Assembly (NCBI GenBank): GCA_021805865.1
Contig: JAJZDX010000001.1
Location: forward strand, 151,588 to 215,587
Length of the DNA: 64,000 nucleotides
Source of the DNA: Pseudomonadota bacterium
GTDB lineage: Bacteria; Pseudomonadota; Gammaproteobacteria; Steroidobacterales; Steroidobacteraceae
Direction of reading: 5' to 3'
Positions 52,052 through 61,166 of this stretch are shown here, in pieces. Numbering within the stretch: position 1 is the first letter of the stretch; every line of letters begins with the position of its first letter. Made by a program: the position numbers and the translations under genes. The notes under the pieces are model-generated. The model saw only the letters and a program-made list of their open reading frames with translations, ran no database searches and was not told the DNA's origin.

Positions 52052-53581
52052 CTACTTGGCGGCCGGCAGATGGAATTCGGCGCCGCTCGAGCCCCGCGGC
52101 CAGCGTTGCATGACGGACTTCTGCCGGGTGTAGAACCGCACGCCCTCCTCGCCATAGGCGTGCAGGGCGCCGAACAGGCTGCTCTTCCATCCGCCGAAGC
52201 CGTGCCAGGCCATGGGGACCGGGATGGGCACGTTGATGCCCACCATCCCGACCTCGATGTGCCGGGCGAGCTCGCGCGCCACGCCGCCGTCCCGGGTGTA
52301 GCAGGCCACACCGTTTGCGAACGGGTGTGCGTTCACCAGCGCGATGGCCTGCCCGAGATCCGCCACCCGCACACAGCAGAGCACCGGTCCGAAGATCTCC
52401 TCTTTGTAGAGGGTCATGTCCGGCCGGACCTGATCGAACAGCGTACCGCCGAGGAAGAACCCTCCCTCGTGGCCGGGTACCTCGAGTCCCCGGCCATCCA
52501 CCACCAGCTTTGCGCCCTCGCGCACGCCCGTGTCGACGTAGTGGTGGATGCGCTCGAGCGCCGCCCGGGTGACCACCGGCCCCATCTCCACCCCCGCCTC
52601 CATGCCGTCGCCGATCTTGAGCGCGCGCACGCGCCCGGCAAGCTTCGAGACGATGTGATCGGCCGCCTCGCCCACCAGTACCGCCACGCTGATGGCCATG
52701 CACCGCTCGCCGGCCGATCCGTACGCGGCGCCGATCAGCCCGTCGACCGCCTGATCGATGTCCGCATCGGGCATCACGACCAGGTGGTTCTTCGCTCCGC
52801 CGAGGGCCTGCACGCGCTTGCCGAGCTCGGCGCCTCGCCGGTAGAGATGCCACGCGACGGGCGTGGAGCCCACGAAGCTGATCGCCTTGACTTGCGGGTG
52901 TCCCAGCAGAGCCTCCACCGCCTCCTTGTCGCCTTGCACGACGTTGAACACCCCGTCCGGCAGACCGGCGCGCCGCAGCAGGTCCGCCATGAAGAGCGAT
53001 GCCGACGGATCGCGCTCGCTCGGCTTGAGCACGAAGGTGTTGCCCGCGGCCAGGGCCAACGGAAACATCCAACAAGGGACCATGCAGGGGAAATTGAACG
53101 GCGTGATGCCGGCGACCACCCCGAGCGGCTGGCGCACCGTCCAGTTGTCGATGCCGGTCGCCACCTGCTCGGTGAAATCCCCCTTGAGGAGCTGCGGGAT
53201 GCCGCAGGCGAACTCCACCACCTCGATCCCGCGCATGATCTCGCCCTGCGCATCGGAGAACACCTTGCCATGCTCCTCGGTGATCAGCCTGGCAAGCCCG
53301 TCCCGATGCTCATTGAGCAGGGCGAGAAAGCGGTTCAACACGCGGGCGCGGCGGATGGGCGGGGTGTCGGCCCAGGCGGGCAAGGCCGCCGCGGCCAAGG
53401 CCACGGCCCGGCTCACGACCTGCGCATCGGCCATGGCGACGCGGCGCGCGACCCGGCCGGTGGCGGGGTTGAAGACATCCTGCAGGCGGCCGGCGGCGGC
53501 AACCGGGCCGCCGATCCAGTGGCCGAGGTCCCCGGCGCGGGCATCGGCCGGATCGGGAGAGGTTTGTGCAACGCTGGCCAT
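52052..53581 (-). CDS. mmsA: Methylmalonate-semialdehyde dehydrogenase (CoA-acylating)
   Basis: 509 aa aldehyde dehydrogenase family. NAD-binding [20 protein letters not shown] and [15 protein letters not shown], catalytic Cys in [14 protein letters not shown], and [15 protein letters not shown] with [14 protein letters not shown]. CoA-dependent MMSDHs lack the general-base Glu of ordinary ALDHs, which agrees with [13 protein letters not shown] here. It oxidises (methyl)malonate semialdehyde to propionyl- or acetyl-CoA in valine and inositol catabolism. The LysR gene is divergent. Confidence 0.92.
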   Translation of the reverse strand: MASVAQTSPDPADARAGDLGHWIGGPVAAAGRLQDVFNPATGRVARRVAMADAQVVSRAVALAAAALPAWADTPPIRRARVLNRFLALLNEHRDGLARLITEEHGKVFSDAQGEIMRGIEVVEFACGIPQLLKGDFTEQVATGIDNWTVRQPLGVVAGITPFNFPCMVPCWMFPLALAAGNTFVLKPSERDPSASLFMADLLRRAGLPDGVFNVVQGDKEAVEALLGHPQVKAISFVGSTPVAWHLYRRGAELGKRVQALGGAKNHLVVMPDADIDQAVDGLIGAAYGSAGERCMAISVAVLVGEAADHIVSKLAGRVRALKIGDGMEAGVEMGPVVTRAALERIHHYVDTGVREGAKLVVDGRGLEVPGHEGGFFLGGTLFDQVRPDMTLYKEEIFGPVLCCVRVADLGQAIALVNAHPFANGVACYTRDGGVARELARHIEVGMVGINVPIPVPMAWHGFGGWKSSLFGALHAYGEEGVRFYTRQKSVMQRWPRGSSGAEFHLPAAK

Positions 53582-53694
53582 GGGATCATCCAGAGACGAG
53601 GCGGGACGAGTGGCAGTCTAGGCCCGCCCGGCGCAGTTGAGAATCCGCCGTTTGCGACTACACTGTTCAAAATTCCGAACGATGGAGGATGCTC

Positions 53695-54645
53695 ATGGGC
53701 GCCCCGGAATTCGCCGCCATCCTGCCCGATCTGCACATGCTGACGGTGATCGCAGAGACTCGCAGCCTCACCCAGACGGCCCGGCGGCTCGGCGTGGCCA
53801 AATCCTCGGTCAGCATGCGCCTGAAGGACCTGGAGCGCGCACTGGGCATGCCGCTCGTGCGCCGCACCACCCGCTCGATCACCCTGACAGCCGCCGGGCA
53901 GCAGCTGGTGGGCGAGACGCGCGGCTCGTTCGCCCACATCGAGCAGGGGGTATGCGGCGTGAAAGACCTCGCCGGGGCGCCGCGCGGACTCGTACGGGTG
54001 AGCGCGCCGGTGGCGCTGGGGCGTCAGCACGTTGCGCCCGCCATCCCGGCACTGCTGATGCGCTATCCCGACATCCGCCTGGAGCTCGATCTGACCGACC
54101 GGTTCGTCAACCTCGTGCAGGAGGGGTTCGACCTCGCCATTCGCCACGCCAGCCGCGTGCCCGACTCGCACATCGCCACGCCGCTGTGCGAGTCGCATTC
54201 CGTGCTGTTGGCGAGCCCGGATTACCTCGCGCGCCGCGGCATGCCCGGGCACCCGGCGCAGCTCACGCGCCACGAGTGTCTGCTCTACCTGCGCGATGGC
54301 ACACCCAGCTGGTCATTCGAGCGCACCGCGAGCCGCAGGCGCGTGGAGCGTGTGAGCGTGCCGGTGCGTGGACCTCTGAAGGCCAACAACAGCGAGGTGC
54401 TGCGCGATGCGGTCTTCGGCGGACTCGGCATCGGCATGCTGCCGGACTTCACCGCCTGGAGCGGTGCGGCCTCGAAGACCCTGGTGCAGGTGCTGCCCGA
54501 CTGGAGGCCGGTGGGCTTCTTCGGCGAGCGGCTGCAGGTCATACGCCCATGGGCTCCCCGCACCCCGCGCGCCGTGCAGTGCGTGATCGATCACTTGCGC
54601 GCGGTGCTGGGCGGAGGATTCAGCCGGTCAACGCTTGATCCGTGA
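53695..54645 (+). CDS. LysR-family transcriptional regulator
   Basis: 316 aa. Winged HTH (TVIAETRSLTQTARRLGVAK, SSVSMRLKDLERALGMPLV) and a periplasmic-binding-like effector domain (LPDFTAWSGAASKTLVQVL at the end). I use ATG 53695 because GGAGG sits six bases upstream. The first ATG, 53689, directly abuts that site. It is divergent from mmsA (114 bp gap) and may regulate it. The final 18 bp overlap the argH end (convergent). Confidence 0.88.
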   Translation: MGAPEFAAILPDLHMLTVIAETRSLTQTARRLGVAKSSVSMRLKDLERALGMPLVRRTTRSITLTAAGQQLVGETRGSFAHIEQGVCGVKDLAGAPRGLVRVSAPVALGRQHVAPAIPALLMRYPDIRLELDLTDRFVNLVQEGFDLAIRHASRVPDSHIATPLCESHSVLLASPDYLARRGMPGHPAQLTRHECLLYLRDGTPSWSFERTASRRRVERVSVPVRGPLKANNSEVLRDAVFGGLGIGMLPDFTAWSGAASKTLVQVLPDWRPVGFFGERLQVIRPWAPRTPRAVQCVIDHLRAVLGGGFSRSTLDP

Positions 54646-55845
54646 TGGATCGCTCTCCAGCCCCTTCAGCCTCGCCGCCACGCGCCGATAAGCCTCGCGG
54701 AAAGGGACGCCCTCGCTCACGACCAGGCGATTGGCTTCCTCTGCGGCGTGAATGGCCGGGTCGAGCGCGATCCGGCCGGGGCGGAATTTCATGGCATCGA
54801 GGGCGGCAGGCAGGAGGCCGAGGGTTTGCTGCGCGATGTCGATGCTGCGGAACAGGGGGAACTTCAACAGCTGCAGATCTCGCTGATAGCCCGAAGGGAG
54901 CTTCGCGCAGATCGCCAGCGCCTCGGCAAGACAGGCCTGCGCCGTGGCCGAGCGGCCACGGATCAGCTCGAAGAGATCCGGATTGCGCTTCTGCGGCATG
55001 ATCGAGGAGCCGGTGGTGAACGCCTCCGGCAGCTCGAGAAAGCCGAATTCCTGGGTATAGAAGAGCAGCACGTCGGCCGCCAGGCGCCCGAGATCCTGCA
55101 TCAGCAGTGTGATTGCGAACAGCAGCTCGGCCTCCGCCTTGCCGCGGGAGAGCTGCACGGCCGTCACCGGCTCCTGCACCGCCGCAAAGCCGAGCTTGCG
55201 CCGGGTCGACTCCCGATCGAGCGGCAATCCCGGCGTGCCATAGCCGGCCGCCGAGCCCAAGGGGCTGCGGCCGAGGCGACGCTCGACCTGGCGCAATCCT
55301 TCCGCATCGTCGCGCACCTCGGCGGCGAAGCCGCCCGCCCATAGCGACACCGAGCTCGGCATGGCCTGCTGCATGTGGGTGTAGCCGGGCAGGGTCGTGT
55401 CGCGCTCGCGCCCGGCGAGACGTTCCAACGCCTCTGCCACCGCAAGCGCGCCCTTGACCAGCTCCTCGACCGCATCGCGCAGATACAGCCGTAATGCCGT
55501 CAGCACCTGATCGTTGCGGGACCGCCCCAGGTGCACCCGGCCGCCGGCCGCTCCGATCCGCTCGGTCAGGCGCCGCTCGAGAGCGGTCTGGCCGTCCTCG
55601 TCCTTAAGCTCGATCTGCCAGAGACCGCGGGCGTGCTCGTCGGCGAGAGCGGTCAAACCGGCGCAAATCGCCTCGAGATCCGCGTCCGACAGGAGCCCCT
55701 GGTCGCGCAGCATCTGCGCATGCGCGATCGACGCCCGCACGTCATAGCGCACAAGGCGCTCATCCAGAGCATAGTCCTCCCCGGCGGTGTAGCTCAGCAC
55801 CCGCTCATCGAGCGGCGCACCCTTGTCCCACAGTCGCGTCATCAT
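54628..55845 (-). CDS. argH: Argininosuccinate lyase
   Basis: 405 aa fumarase/aspartase-superfamily lyase releasing fumarate and arginine. It has VHLGRSRNDQVLTALRLYLR, TTLPGYTHMQQAMPSSVSL, and the signature GSSIMPQKRNPDLFELI. Somewhat shorter than typical ArgH (430-470 aa), chiefly at the C-terminus. The start overlaps the argB stop (TGATG); ATG 55842 is the alternative. Last gene of the operon. Confidence 0.92.
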   Translation of the reverse strand: MMTRLWDKGAPLDERVLSYTAGEDYALDERLVRYDVRASIAHAQMLRDQGLLSDADLEAICAGLTALADEHARGLWQIELKDEDGQTALERRLTERIGAAGGRVHLGRSRNDQVLTALRLYLRDAVEELVKGALAVAEALERLAGRERDTTLPGYTHMQQAMPSSVSLWAGGFAAEVRDDAEGLRQVERRLGRSPLGSAAGYGTPGLPLDRESTRRKLGFAAVQEPVTAVQLSRGKAEAELLFAITLLMQDLGRLAADVLLFYTQEFGFLELPEAFTTGSSIMPQKRNPDLFELIRGRSATAQACLAEALAICAKLPSGYQRDLQLLKFPLFRSIDIAQQTLGLLPAALDAMKFRPGRIALDPAIHAAEEANRLVVSEGVPFREAYRRVAARLKGLESDPSRIKR

Positions 55846-56780
55846 CAAGCCTGCGCGCTCTGCTCCGCCGGCGTGAGCGCGTTGACATCCTCCACGATCA
55901 GCGTGCCCGTGCCCTCGTTGGTGAACACCTCGCCCAGGATCCCCTCCGGCGCACTGTATGACACGACGTGCACCCGCCGCACCCCGCCACGGATTGCCGT
56001 CTCGATGGCCTTGGCCTTCGGCAGCATCCCGTCTGCGATACGGCCTTCCTCGCGCAGGCGCGCAAGGCCGCCCAGGTCCGTATAGGAAATGAGCGACCCC
56101 GGATCGCCGAGCTCCGCCAGGATGCCGGGGGCCCCGGTGCACAGGATCAGCTTCTCGGCCCCGAGCGCCGAGGCGATGGCGGCGGCCACCGTGTCGGCGT
56201 TGATGTTGAGCAGCGTGCCGCTGTCGTCCGCCGAGAGGGGGCTCACCACCGGCATCAGTCCGTTGTCGAGGAGCTTGCGCAGCACCGTGGGATCGACCTG
56301 GTCGATGTCGCCGACGAAGCCGTAGTCCACCATCTCGCCGCTCGATTCCACCTTCACCGGGGGACGCTTGTGCGCGCGCACCAGACCCGCATCGACGCCG
56401 CTCACGCCGACCGCCTCGATGTTCAGCTCGCGGCAGATGCCGAGGATGCTGGTGTTGATGGTACCGTTGAGCACCATGGCCGTCACGTCGATCGACTGCC
56501 GGTCGGTGACGCGCCTGCCCTCCACCATGCGCGTGGCGACCCCGAGCGCCCCGGCCAGCTCGGTGAGCTGCGGCCCGCCGCCGTGCACGAACACGACGCG
56601 CACGCCGAAGTAGTGCAGGATGGCAAGCTGCTCGATGAGCACGCGGGTGGAGTCCTCATCGGCGAACACCCCGCCGCCGGCTTTCACCACGAAGATCTTG
56701 CCGCGATACATGCGGATATAGGGCGCGGCGTTCTTGAGCGCGCGGATGGCGAGTGCCTGATCGCCTGAGTGCATGATCAT
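55845..56780 (-). CDS. argB: Acetylglutamate kinase
   Basis: 311 aa amino-acid kinase. KIFVVKAGGGVFADED is the P-loop-like start, VVFVHGGGPQLTELAGALGV the substrate loop, AMVLNGTINTSILGI, AVGVSGVDAGLV and LLNINADTVAAAIASAL. It phosphorylates N-acyl-glutamate. It is not fused to an acetyltransferase domain, unlike the ArgAB fusion of some xanthomonads. It lies six bases after argF'. Whether the acyl group is acetyl or succinyl is not decided by this sequence. Confidence 0.9.
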   Translation of the reverse strand: MIMHSGDQALAIRALKNAAPYIRMYRGKIFVVKAGGGVFADEDSTRVLIEQLAILHYFGVRVVFVHGGGPQLTELAGALGVATRMVEGRRVTDRQSIDVTAMVLNGTINTSILGICRELNIEAVGVSGVDAGLVRAHKRPPVKVESSGEMVDYGFVGDIDQVDPTVLRKLLDNGLMPVVSPLSADDSGTLLNINADTVAAAIASALGAEKLILCTGAPGILAELGDPGSLISYTDLGGLARLREEGRIADGMLPKAKAIETAIRGGVRRVHVVSYSAPEGILGEVFTNEGTGTLIVEDVNALTPAEQSAQA

Positions 56781-56786
56781 GTCGAG

Positions 56787-57788
56787 TCAAATCCCCTTCA
56801 GTAATCGATACAACACCGCCATCTGCGCCGTCAGGCGATTGTACGCCTCGAGCTGCACGATGCTGCGGGCGCTGTCGAGCACCTCGTCGGCGACGGCGAC
56901 GTTGCGCCGCACGGGCAAGCAGTGCATCAGGCGGCAATCGGGGGCGGTGCGGCTGAACCAGTCGTTGCGTACGCACCAGCCGGTGAGACGGGCACGCAGT
57001 GCGGCATCGGCCTCGGCGTCGCCGTAACACGACGTCGCGCCCCACTCCTTCGCATAGAGGATGTGTGCGCCGGAGAGCGCCTCGTCCCGCTCGTCCGTCT
57101 CGCGCACCGATCCTCCCGACAACCCGGCCGCGTGGCGCGCTTTGTCCATGAGCGGCTTCGGCAGGGCGAACCCTTCCGGCCGCAGCACCACGACCTCCAT
57201 GCCGCGCAGCGCCGCCATGTGCAGTGCCGCCGCCGGCACCGCGAGCGGCAGCGGACGCGGATGGTATGCCCAGGAGAGAACGAACCGGCCGCCGCGCGGC
57301 ACGCCCAGATCGTCCATCGTCTTCCAGTCGGCGAGCGCCTGGCAGGGATGGTTGACGGCGGACTCGAGGTTGATCAGCGGCTTCCCGATGAGCTCCGCCA
57401 TGGCGTTGAATCTCGATTCGGCGAGGTCCGCCCCGAGATCCTTGCCGTCCGCGAAGGCCCGGATCCCGAGCGCGTCGCAGTAGGAGGCGAGCACCGGAAT
57501 CCCCTCACGCACATGCTCGGCCGCCGCCCCGTCCATGACCGCGCCGAGCCTCGTCTCGAGCTGCCATGTCCCCTGGCCGGGCGTGATGACGAAGGAGCTG
57601 CCTCCGAGCCGCGCCATGCCCGCCTGGAAGGAGGCCAGGGTGCGCAGCGAGGGATTGAGAAACAGCAGCCCGAGGATTCTGCCGGAGAGCGCGTGCGGCT
57701 CCGGAGAGCGCGTCAGCCGCCGCGCCAGCTCGAGCAACGAGATGACTTCTTCGCGCGTGAGATCCGCCAGGTCGAGGAAGCGTTTCAT
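56787..57788 (-). CDS. N-acylornithine carbamoyltransferase (AOTCase/SOTCase class)
   Basis: 333 aa. Carbamoyl-phosphate site FLNPSLRTLASFQAGMARLG (not the OTCase F-x-x-x-STRTR), GTWQLE near 73-78 with the class-specific Trp, VMDGAAAEH at 85-92, NHPCQALADW, YHPRPLPLAVPAAAL and HCLPVRRNVAVADEV. These mark the acetyl-/succinyl-ornithine class rather than ordinary ornithine carbamoyltransferase. The residue at 90, known in this class to choose the acyl group (Glu in Xanthomonas AOTCase, Pro in Bacteroides SOTCase), is Ala. The carboxylated Lys of AOTCase in HCLPLRRNVK is also Ala. The product would be N-acylcitrulline. Confidence 0.85.
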   Translation of the reverse strand: MKRFLDLADLTREEVISLLELARRLTRSPEPHALSGRILGLLFLNPSLRTLASFQAGMARLGGSSFVITPGQGTWQLETRLGAVMDGAAAEHVREGIPVLASYCDALGIRAFADGKDLGADLAESRFNAMAELIGKPLINLESAVNHPCQALADWKTMDDLGVPRGGRFVLSWAYHPRPLPLAVPAAALHMAALRGMEVVVLRPEGFALPKPLMDKARHAAGLSGGSVRETDERDEALSGAHILYAKEWGATSCYGDAEADAALRARLTGWCVRNDWFSRTAPDCRLMHCLPVRRNVAVADEVLDSARSIVQLEAYNRLTAQMAVLYRLLKGI

Positions 57789-58939
57789 AGGCCCGACAGC
57801 GCGTCCCGCAGCAGATCGACATGCTCCTCCTTCAGGATGAAGGGCGGCAAAAGGCGCACGACGTTCGGATCGCTCGCGCCGCCCGCGAGGATGCCGCGCT
57901 GCAGCAACTGCGCCTGGACCTGTTTGGCCGGGCGGCTGGTGCGCAGCCCCAGCAGGAAGCCCTCGCCCTGGGTGGCCGTGACCGGGCCGACCACGCAAGT
58001 CTTGCGGATGTAGGCCGAGACCCTGCGGATGTTCTCGAGCAGTCCCTCCGACTCGATGGCCTCGAGGGCGGCGAGCACGGTGGCACAGGCCATTGGACCG
58101 CCGCCGTAGGTCGTGCCGAGCAGCCCCACCTTCAGGGTGGCGGACACTTTGGCCGAGGTGAGCAGCGCCGCCACGGGGAAGCCGTTGCCGAGCGCTTTCG
58201 CAGTCGTGATCATGTCGGGCACCACGCCGTACAGGGTGGCGGCAAAGGGCGCGCCGATCCGGCCGAAGCCGCACTGGACCTCGTCGAAAATCAACAGCGC
58301 GCCGACCTGCCCGCAGCGCCGGCGCAGCGCCGCCAGGTACTCGGCACCGAGGTCCACCGCGCCCGCGAGACCCTGTACGGGCTCGACGATCACCGCCGCG
58401 GTGCGCTCGGTCACCTGAGCCTCGACGGCTGCCAGATCCCCCCGCGGCATGAAACTGACTTCGAAGGGCTTGCGCGGAAAGCCATACCACGCCTCGGAGC
58501 CCCAGGTGACGGCCGAGGCCGCCGCAGTGCGTCCATGGAATGCCCCTTCGACGGCAGCCACGTGAGTCCGTGAAGTCATGCGCAGCGCCAGACGCAACGC
58601 GTTCTCGTTGGCTTCGGCGCCGGTGCTGACCAGGAACACGCTGGCGAGATCCAGCCCGGAGAAATCGAGCAGGCGCCGCGCGGCGCGCGCGCGGATCGGC
58701 ATCGGCAGGGCGTTGGTCTGGAACTGGCACGCGCGCGCTTGGGCGATGAGCGCCTCCGTCCAGCCGCGGTGGCCGTAGCCGAGCGCCGCCACGGCGTGAC
58801 CGCCGTACAGATCGAGCACGCGCTCGCCTCCGGCGCCCATCAGCCAGACACCCTCGGCGGATGCAACCTCGAAGGGATATTGGGCATAGACCGGTGCAAG
58901 GCCGTCGGGCGGCGTCGCGGGAAGCGCGGTGGCGTTCAT
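57785..58939 (-). CDS. argD: Acetylornithine/succinylornithine aminotransferase
   Basis: 384 aa class-III PLP aminotransferase. VFLVSTGAEANENALRLAL, VAAVEGAFHGRTAAASA, LLIFDEVQCGFGRIG and the PLP Lys in TTAKALGNGFPVAAL, then LLGTTYGGGPMACAT. It makes N-acylornithine from the semialdehyde. Stop overlaps the argF' start by ATGA. The open frame above 58939 lies inside argC and is not used. Confidence 0.92.
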   Translation of the reverse strand: MNATALPATPPDGLAPVYAQYPFEVASAEGVWLMGAGGERVLDLYGGHAVAALGYGHRGWTEALIAQARACQFQTNALPMPIRARAARRLLDFSGLDLASVFLVSTGAEANENALRLALRMTSRTHVAAVEGAFHGRTAAASAVTWGSEAWYGFPRKPFEVSFMPRGDLAAVEAQVTERTAAVIVEPVQGLAGAVDLGAEYLAALRRRCGQVGALLIFDEVQCGFGRIGAPFAATLYGVVPDMITTAKALGNGFPVAALLTSAKVSATLKVGLLGTTYGGGPMACATVLAALEAIESEGLLENIRRVSAYIRKTCVVGPVTATQGEGFLLGLRTSRPAKQVQAQLLQRGILAGGASDPNVVRLLPPFILKEEHVDLLRDALSGL

Positions 58940-58962
58940 GGTATCTCGCTGATGGGAGCTGT

Positions 58963-60093
58963 TCAGGTCCAACCCGGTGCGGGCGCCGTGAGCCCTTCGG
59001 TTTCGGGCAATCCCAGCATCCGGTTCATCCACTGCACGGCGCCGCCGGCCGCGCCCTTGTTCAGGTTGTCGATGGCGCACATCACGGCCACCGTGCGACC
59101 GTTGGATGCGGCGGACAGATGCGCGTAGTTGGTGGTGGCGACGTCCTTCACCCGGGGCGCGGTGCCGCTGACCCGCACGAACGGCGAGCGGGCGTAGAAC
59201 TCGCGCAGCGCCGCCAGCACACCCGCCGTGTCCAGCGGCCTCGCCAGCTGCGCCTGCACGGTCACGTGAATGCCCCGTGCAAAGGGCCCCGAGTGGGGCA
59301 CGAAGGCGAACTCCGCCTCCACGCCGCTCGCCGCCCGCGCACAGGCCGTGATCTCGGGCGCGTGGCGGTGCGTCAACACGTTGTAGGCGTACAGGTCGCT
59401 GTGCCGCAGCGGATGATGGGTGCCGGAGACCGGCTTGCGGCCCGAGCCGGTGCTGCCGGTGACGCCCGAGACGAAGAGTGCGGGCACGGCAAGCTCCATC
59501 GAGAGCAGCGGCACGCTCGCCAGCAGCGTCGCGGTCGAAAAGCAGCCGGGATGGGCGACGTGGGCGGTCTCGAGCTTCGCCAGGTGCTCCGGCACCGCGC
59601 AGGTGAACTCCTTCAGGCGCGCCGGCGCGCCATGCGGATGCTTGTACACCCTCTCGTAGTCCGCCGCGGATCGGAAGCGGAAATCCGCGGAGATATCGAC
59701 GACGCGCGGCCGCGTGCCGGTGCTCGCTGCGCCCGTCAGAAGCGAGTCGATCAGCTGTGCGGATACGCCGTGCGGGGCGGCGGAGAACACCGCGCACTGC
59801 GGAGCGTGGGCGAGAAGCCCCTGCACTTCGGCCTGCGGCTTGAAGCGGGTGTCGCCGTAGACGGCCGCGAGGTGGGGGAAAGCGTCGGCGAGCGGCTCAC
59901 CCGGCTGGCTGTCCGACATCACCGCGGCCAGCGTGAGGCGCGGATGGGCCGCGATCAGGCGCAGCAGCTCCCCGGCCACGTAGCCGGTGCCGCCGAGCAC
60001 GACCGCCGCAATGGCGTTGCGGGGCTCCGCTCCTGCGCCTCGCCCCTCGGGCCGGCTGCCGCCCTCCGGAGTCGCTTCACGCGATTCTGTCAT
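58963..60093 (-). CDS. argC: N-acetyl-gamma-glutamyl-phosphate reductase
   Basis: 376 aa. NADP-binding VVLGGTGYVAGELLRLIAAH, catalytic Cys in HVAHPGCFSTATLLAS, and SGVTGSTGSGRKPVS with SAASNGRTVAVMCAIDNLN. Reduces N-acyl-glutamyl phosphate. The N-terminal ~25 residues before the Rossmann fold are a Gly/Arg/Pro-rich extension. ATG 60093 overlaps the stop of the upstream P-loop gene (ATGA). Confidence 0.93.
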   Translation of the reverse strand: MTESREATPEGGSRPEGRGAGAEPRNAIAAVVLGGTGYVAGELLRLIAAHPRLTLAAVMSDSQPGEPLADAFPHLAAVYGDTRFKPQAEVQGLLAHAPQCAVFSAAPHGVSAQLIDSLLTGAASTGTRPRVVDISADFRFRSAADYERVYKHPHGAPARLKEFTCAVPEHLAKLETAHVAHPGCFSTATLLASVPLLSMELAVPALFVSGVTGSTGSGRKPVSGTHHPLRHSDLYAYNVLTHRHAPEITACARAASGVEAEFAFVPHSGPFARGIHVTVQAQLARPLDTAGVLAALREFYARSPFVRVSGTAPRVKDVATTNYAHLSAASNGRTVAVMCAIDNLNKGAAGGAVQWMNRMLGLPETEGLTAPAPGWT

Positions 60094-61166
60094 GGAGCCG
60101 CTCCCCGCGGCAGGCCCACGGCCTCCATCACTCGGTCGCCGAGCGCCGCGCCGTCGCTGATGGCGTTGAATGCGGCGACGCCCAGTTGGCTGGTGATCAG
60201 GTCGATCCCCACCTGGTTGTCGGTAGCGGGCCCGGTGACGACGCAGGGCTCGATGCCGAAGCGCTCGCGCAGCAGCTTCACGCCACCCCAGGCCGCGACC
60301 GGATCGTTGGCGGAGAGGGCCACGCCGGTGAGCGCAGCGCGAATGTCCGGGCATTCCAGGATCGCGTCCACCCCGTAGGTGCCGAGAATGCCGTCACCGA
60401 GCTCGAACACGATCGCGTCCGGCTTGCCGGCCGAGAGCTCGGTCAGCATGGCGCGCGTCAGCGCCGGACCATTGTGCCTCGTGGTGGTGACCACGCCGAA
60501 GTCGGTGAAGATCGCCGAGCGGCGCGCGCCGGCATCTTCCATGGCGAGGATGTCGCGCCGAAGGGAGACTCCCGTCGCCTTGAACGCGTCGATGGTGAGC
60601 CCACGGTGGCGCATGCGGCTGATCATGGCGCAGGCGGCCGCGGTCTTGCCCGCCTCCATGCACGTGCCGGCGAGCGCCACCACCGGCACTTGCCGCACAT
60701 CGAGCACGCCGGGCTGCTCGAGCTTGCGCAGGCCCACCCGGGCCGGCACCCCGATGCGCTCGCCGAGGTACGGGAAATGCAGCGCCACGCCGAGCACGCG
60801 GCAATCGAACGGCTGGCCCTTCTCGGGATTGACCGAGTCGCACGCTCCGAGCACTCCGCCGATGTTGAGCATCTGGATCACATCGCCGGGCTTGACCGAG
60901 GCGGGGATGTGGCCGGAGTAGCCGAACAGCGCCTTGCGGTGACCGAGGGCTCCGACCACGATGTCTCCCTTGCCGACCTTGGCCATGCGCCCGCTGGTGA
61001 GCTCCAGGGTGTTGTAGGTGGACTTGTTGGTCAACACCTCGACCACAATCACCACGCCCTCCTCGGCGGGGATGTCGGGGGAGATGCGCACCTCGTGCGA
61101 AAGGCGGCAGGCCTGGGCCACGGAGGCGATCTTGTCGACGACGACGCTTCTCATGCCGCTGTTCAT
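60090..61166 (-). CDS. P-loop protein of unknown function inside the arginine operon
   Basis: 358 aa. Residues ~1-155 form a beta-rich N-terminal region (VVIVVEVLTNKSTYNTLELT, GDIVVGALGHRKALFGYSGH). Residues ~160-350 form a P-loop NTPase core with VVALAGTCMEAGKTAAACAM (Walker A G-T-x4-G-K-T). DAFKATGVSLRRDILAMEDA and FELGDGILGTYGVD follow. The fold resembles BioD/DUF1611-like ATP-dependent ligases or kinases. It is coupled by ATGA overlaps to argG before and argC after, so its function should be tied to arginine. I do not recognise an arginine enzyme. Confidence 0.7.
   Translation of the reverse strand: MNSGMRSVVVDKIASVAQACRLSHEVRISPDIPAEEGVVIVVEVLTNKSTYNTLELTSGRMAKVGKGDIVVGALGHRKALFGYSGHIPASVKPGDVIQMLNIGGVLGACDSVNPEKGQPFDCRVLGVALHFPYLGERIGVPARVGLRKLEQPGVLDVRQVPVVALAGTCMEAGKTAAACAMISRMRHRGLTIDAFKATGVSLRRDILAMEDAGARRSAIFTDFGVVTTTRHNGPALTRAMLTELSAGKPDAIVFELGDGILGTYGVDAILECPDIRAALTGVALSANDPVAAWGGVKLLRERFGIEPCVVTGPATDNQVGIDLITSQLGVAAFNAISDGAALGDRVMEAVGLPRGAAP

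Noticed and set aside
52010-53743. 577-codon plus-strand open frame
   Set aside because: Antisense to mmsA; His/Arg/Asp-rich shadow sequence without family match.
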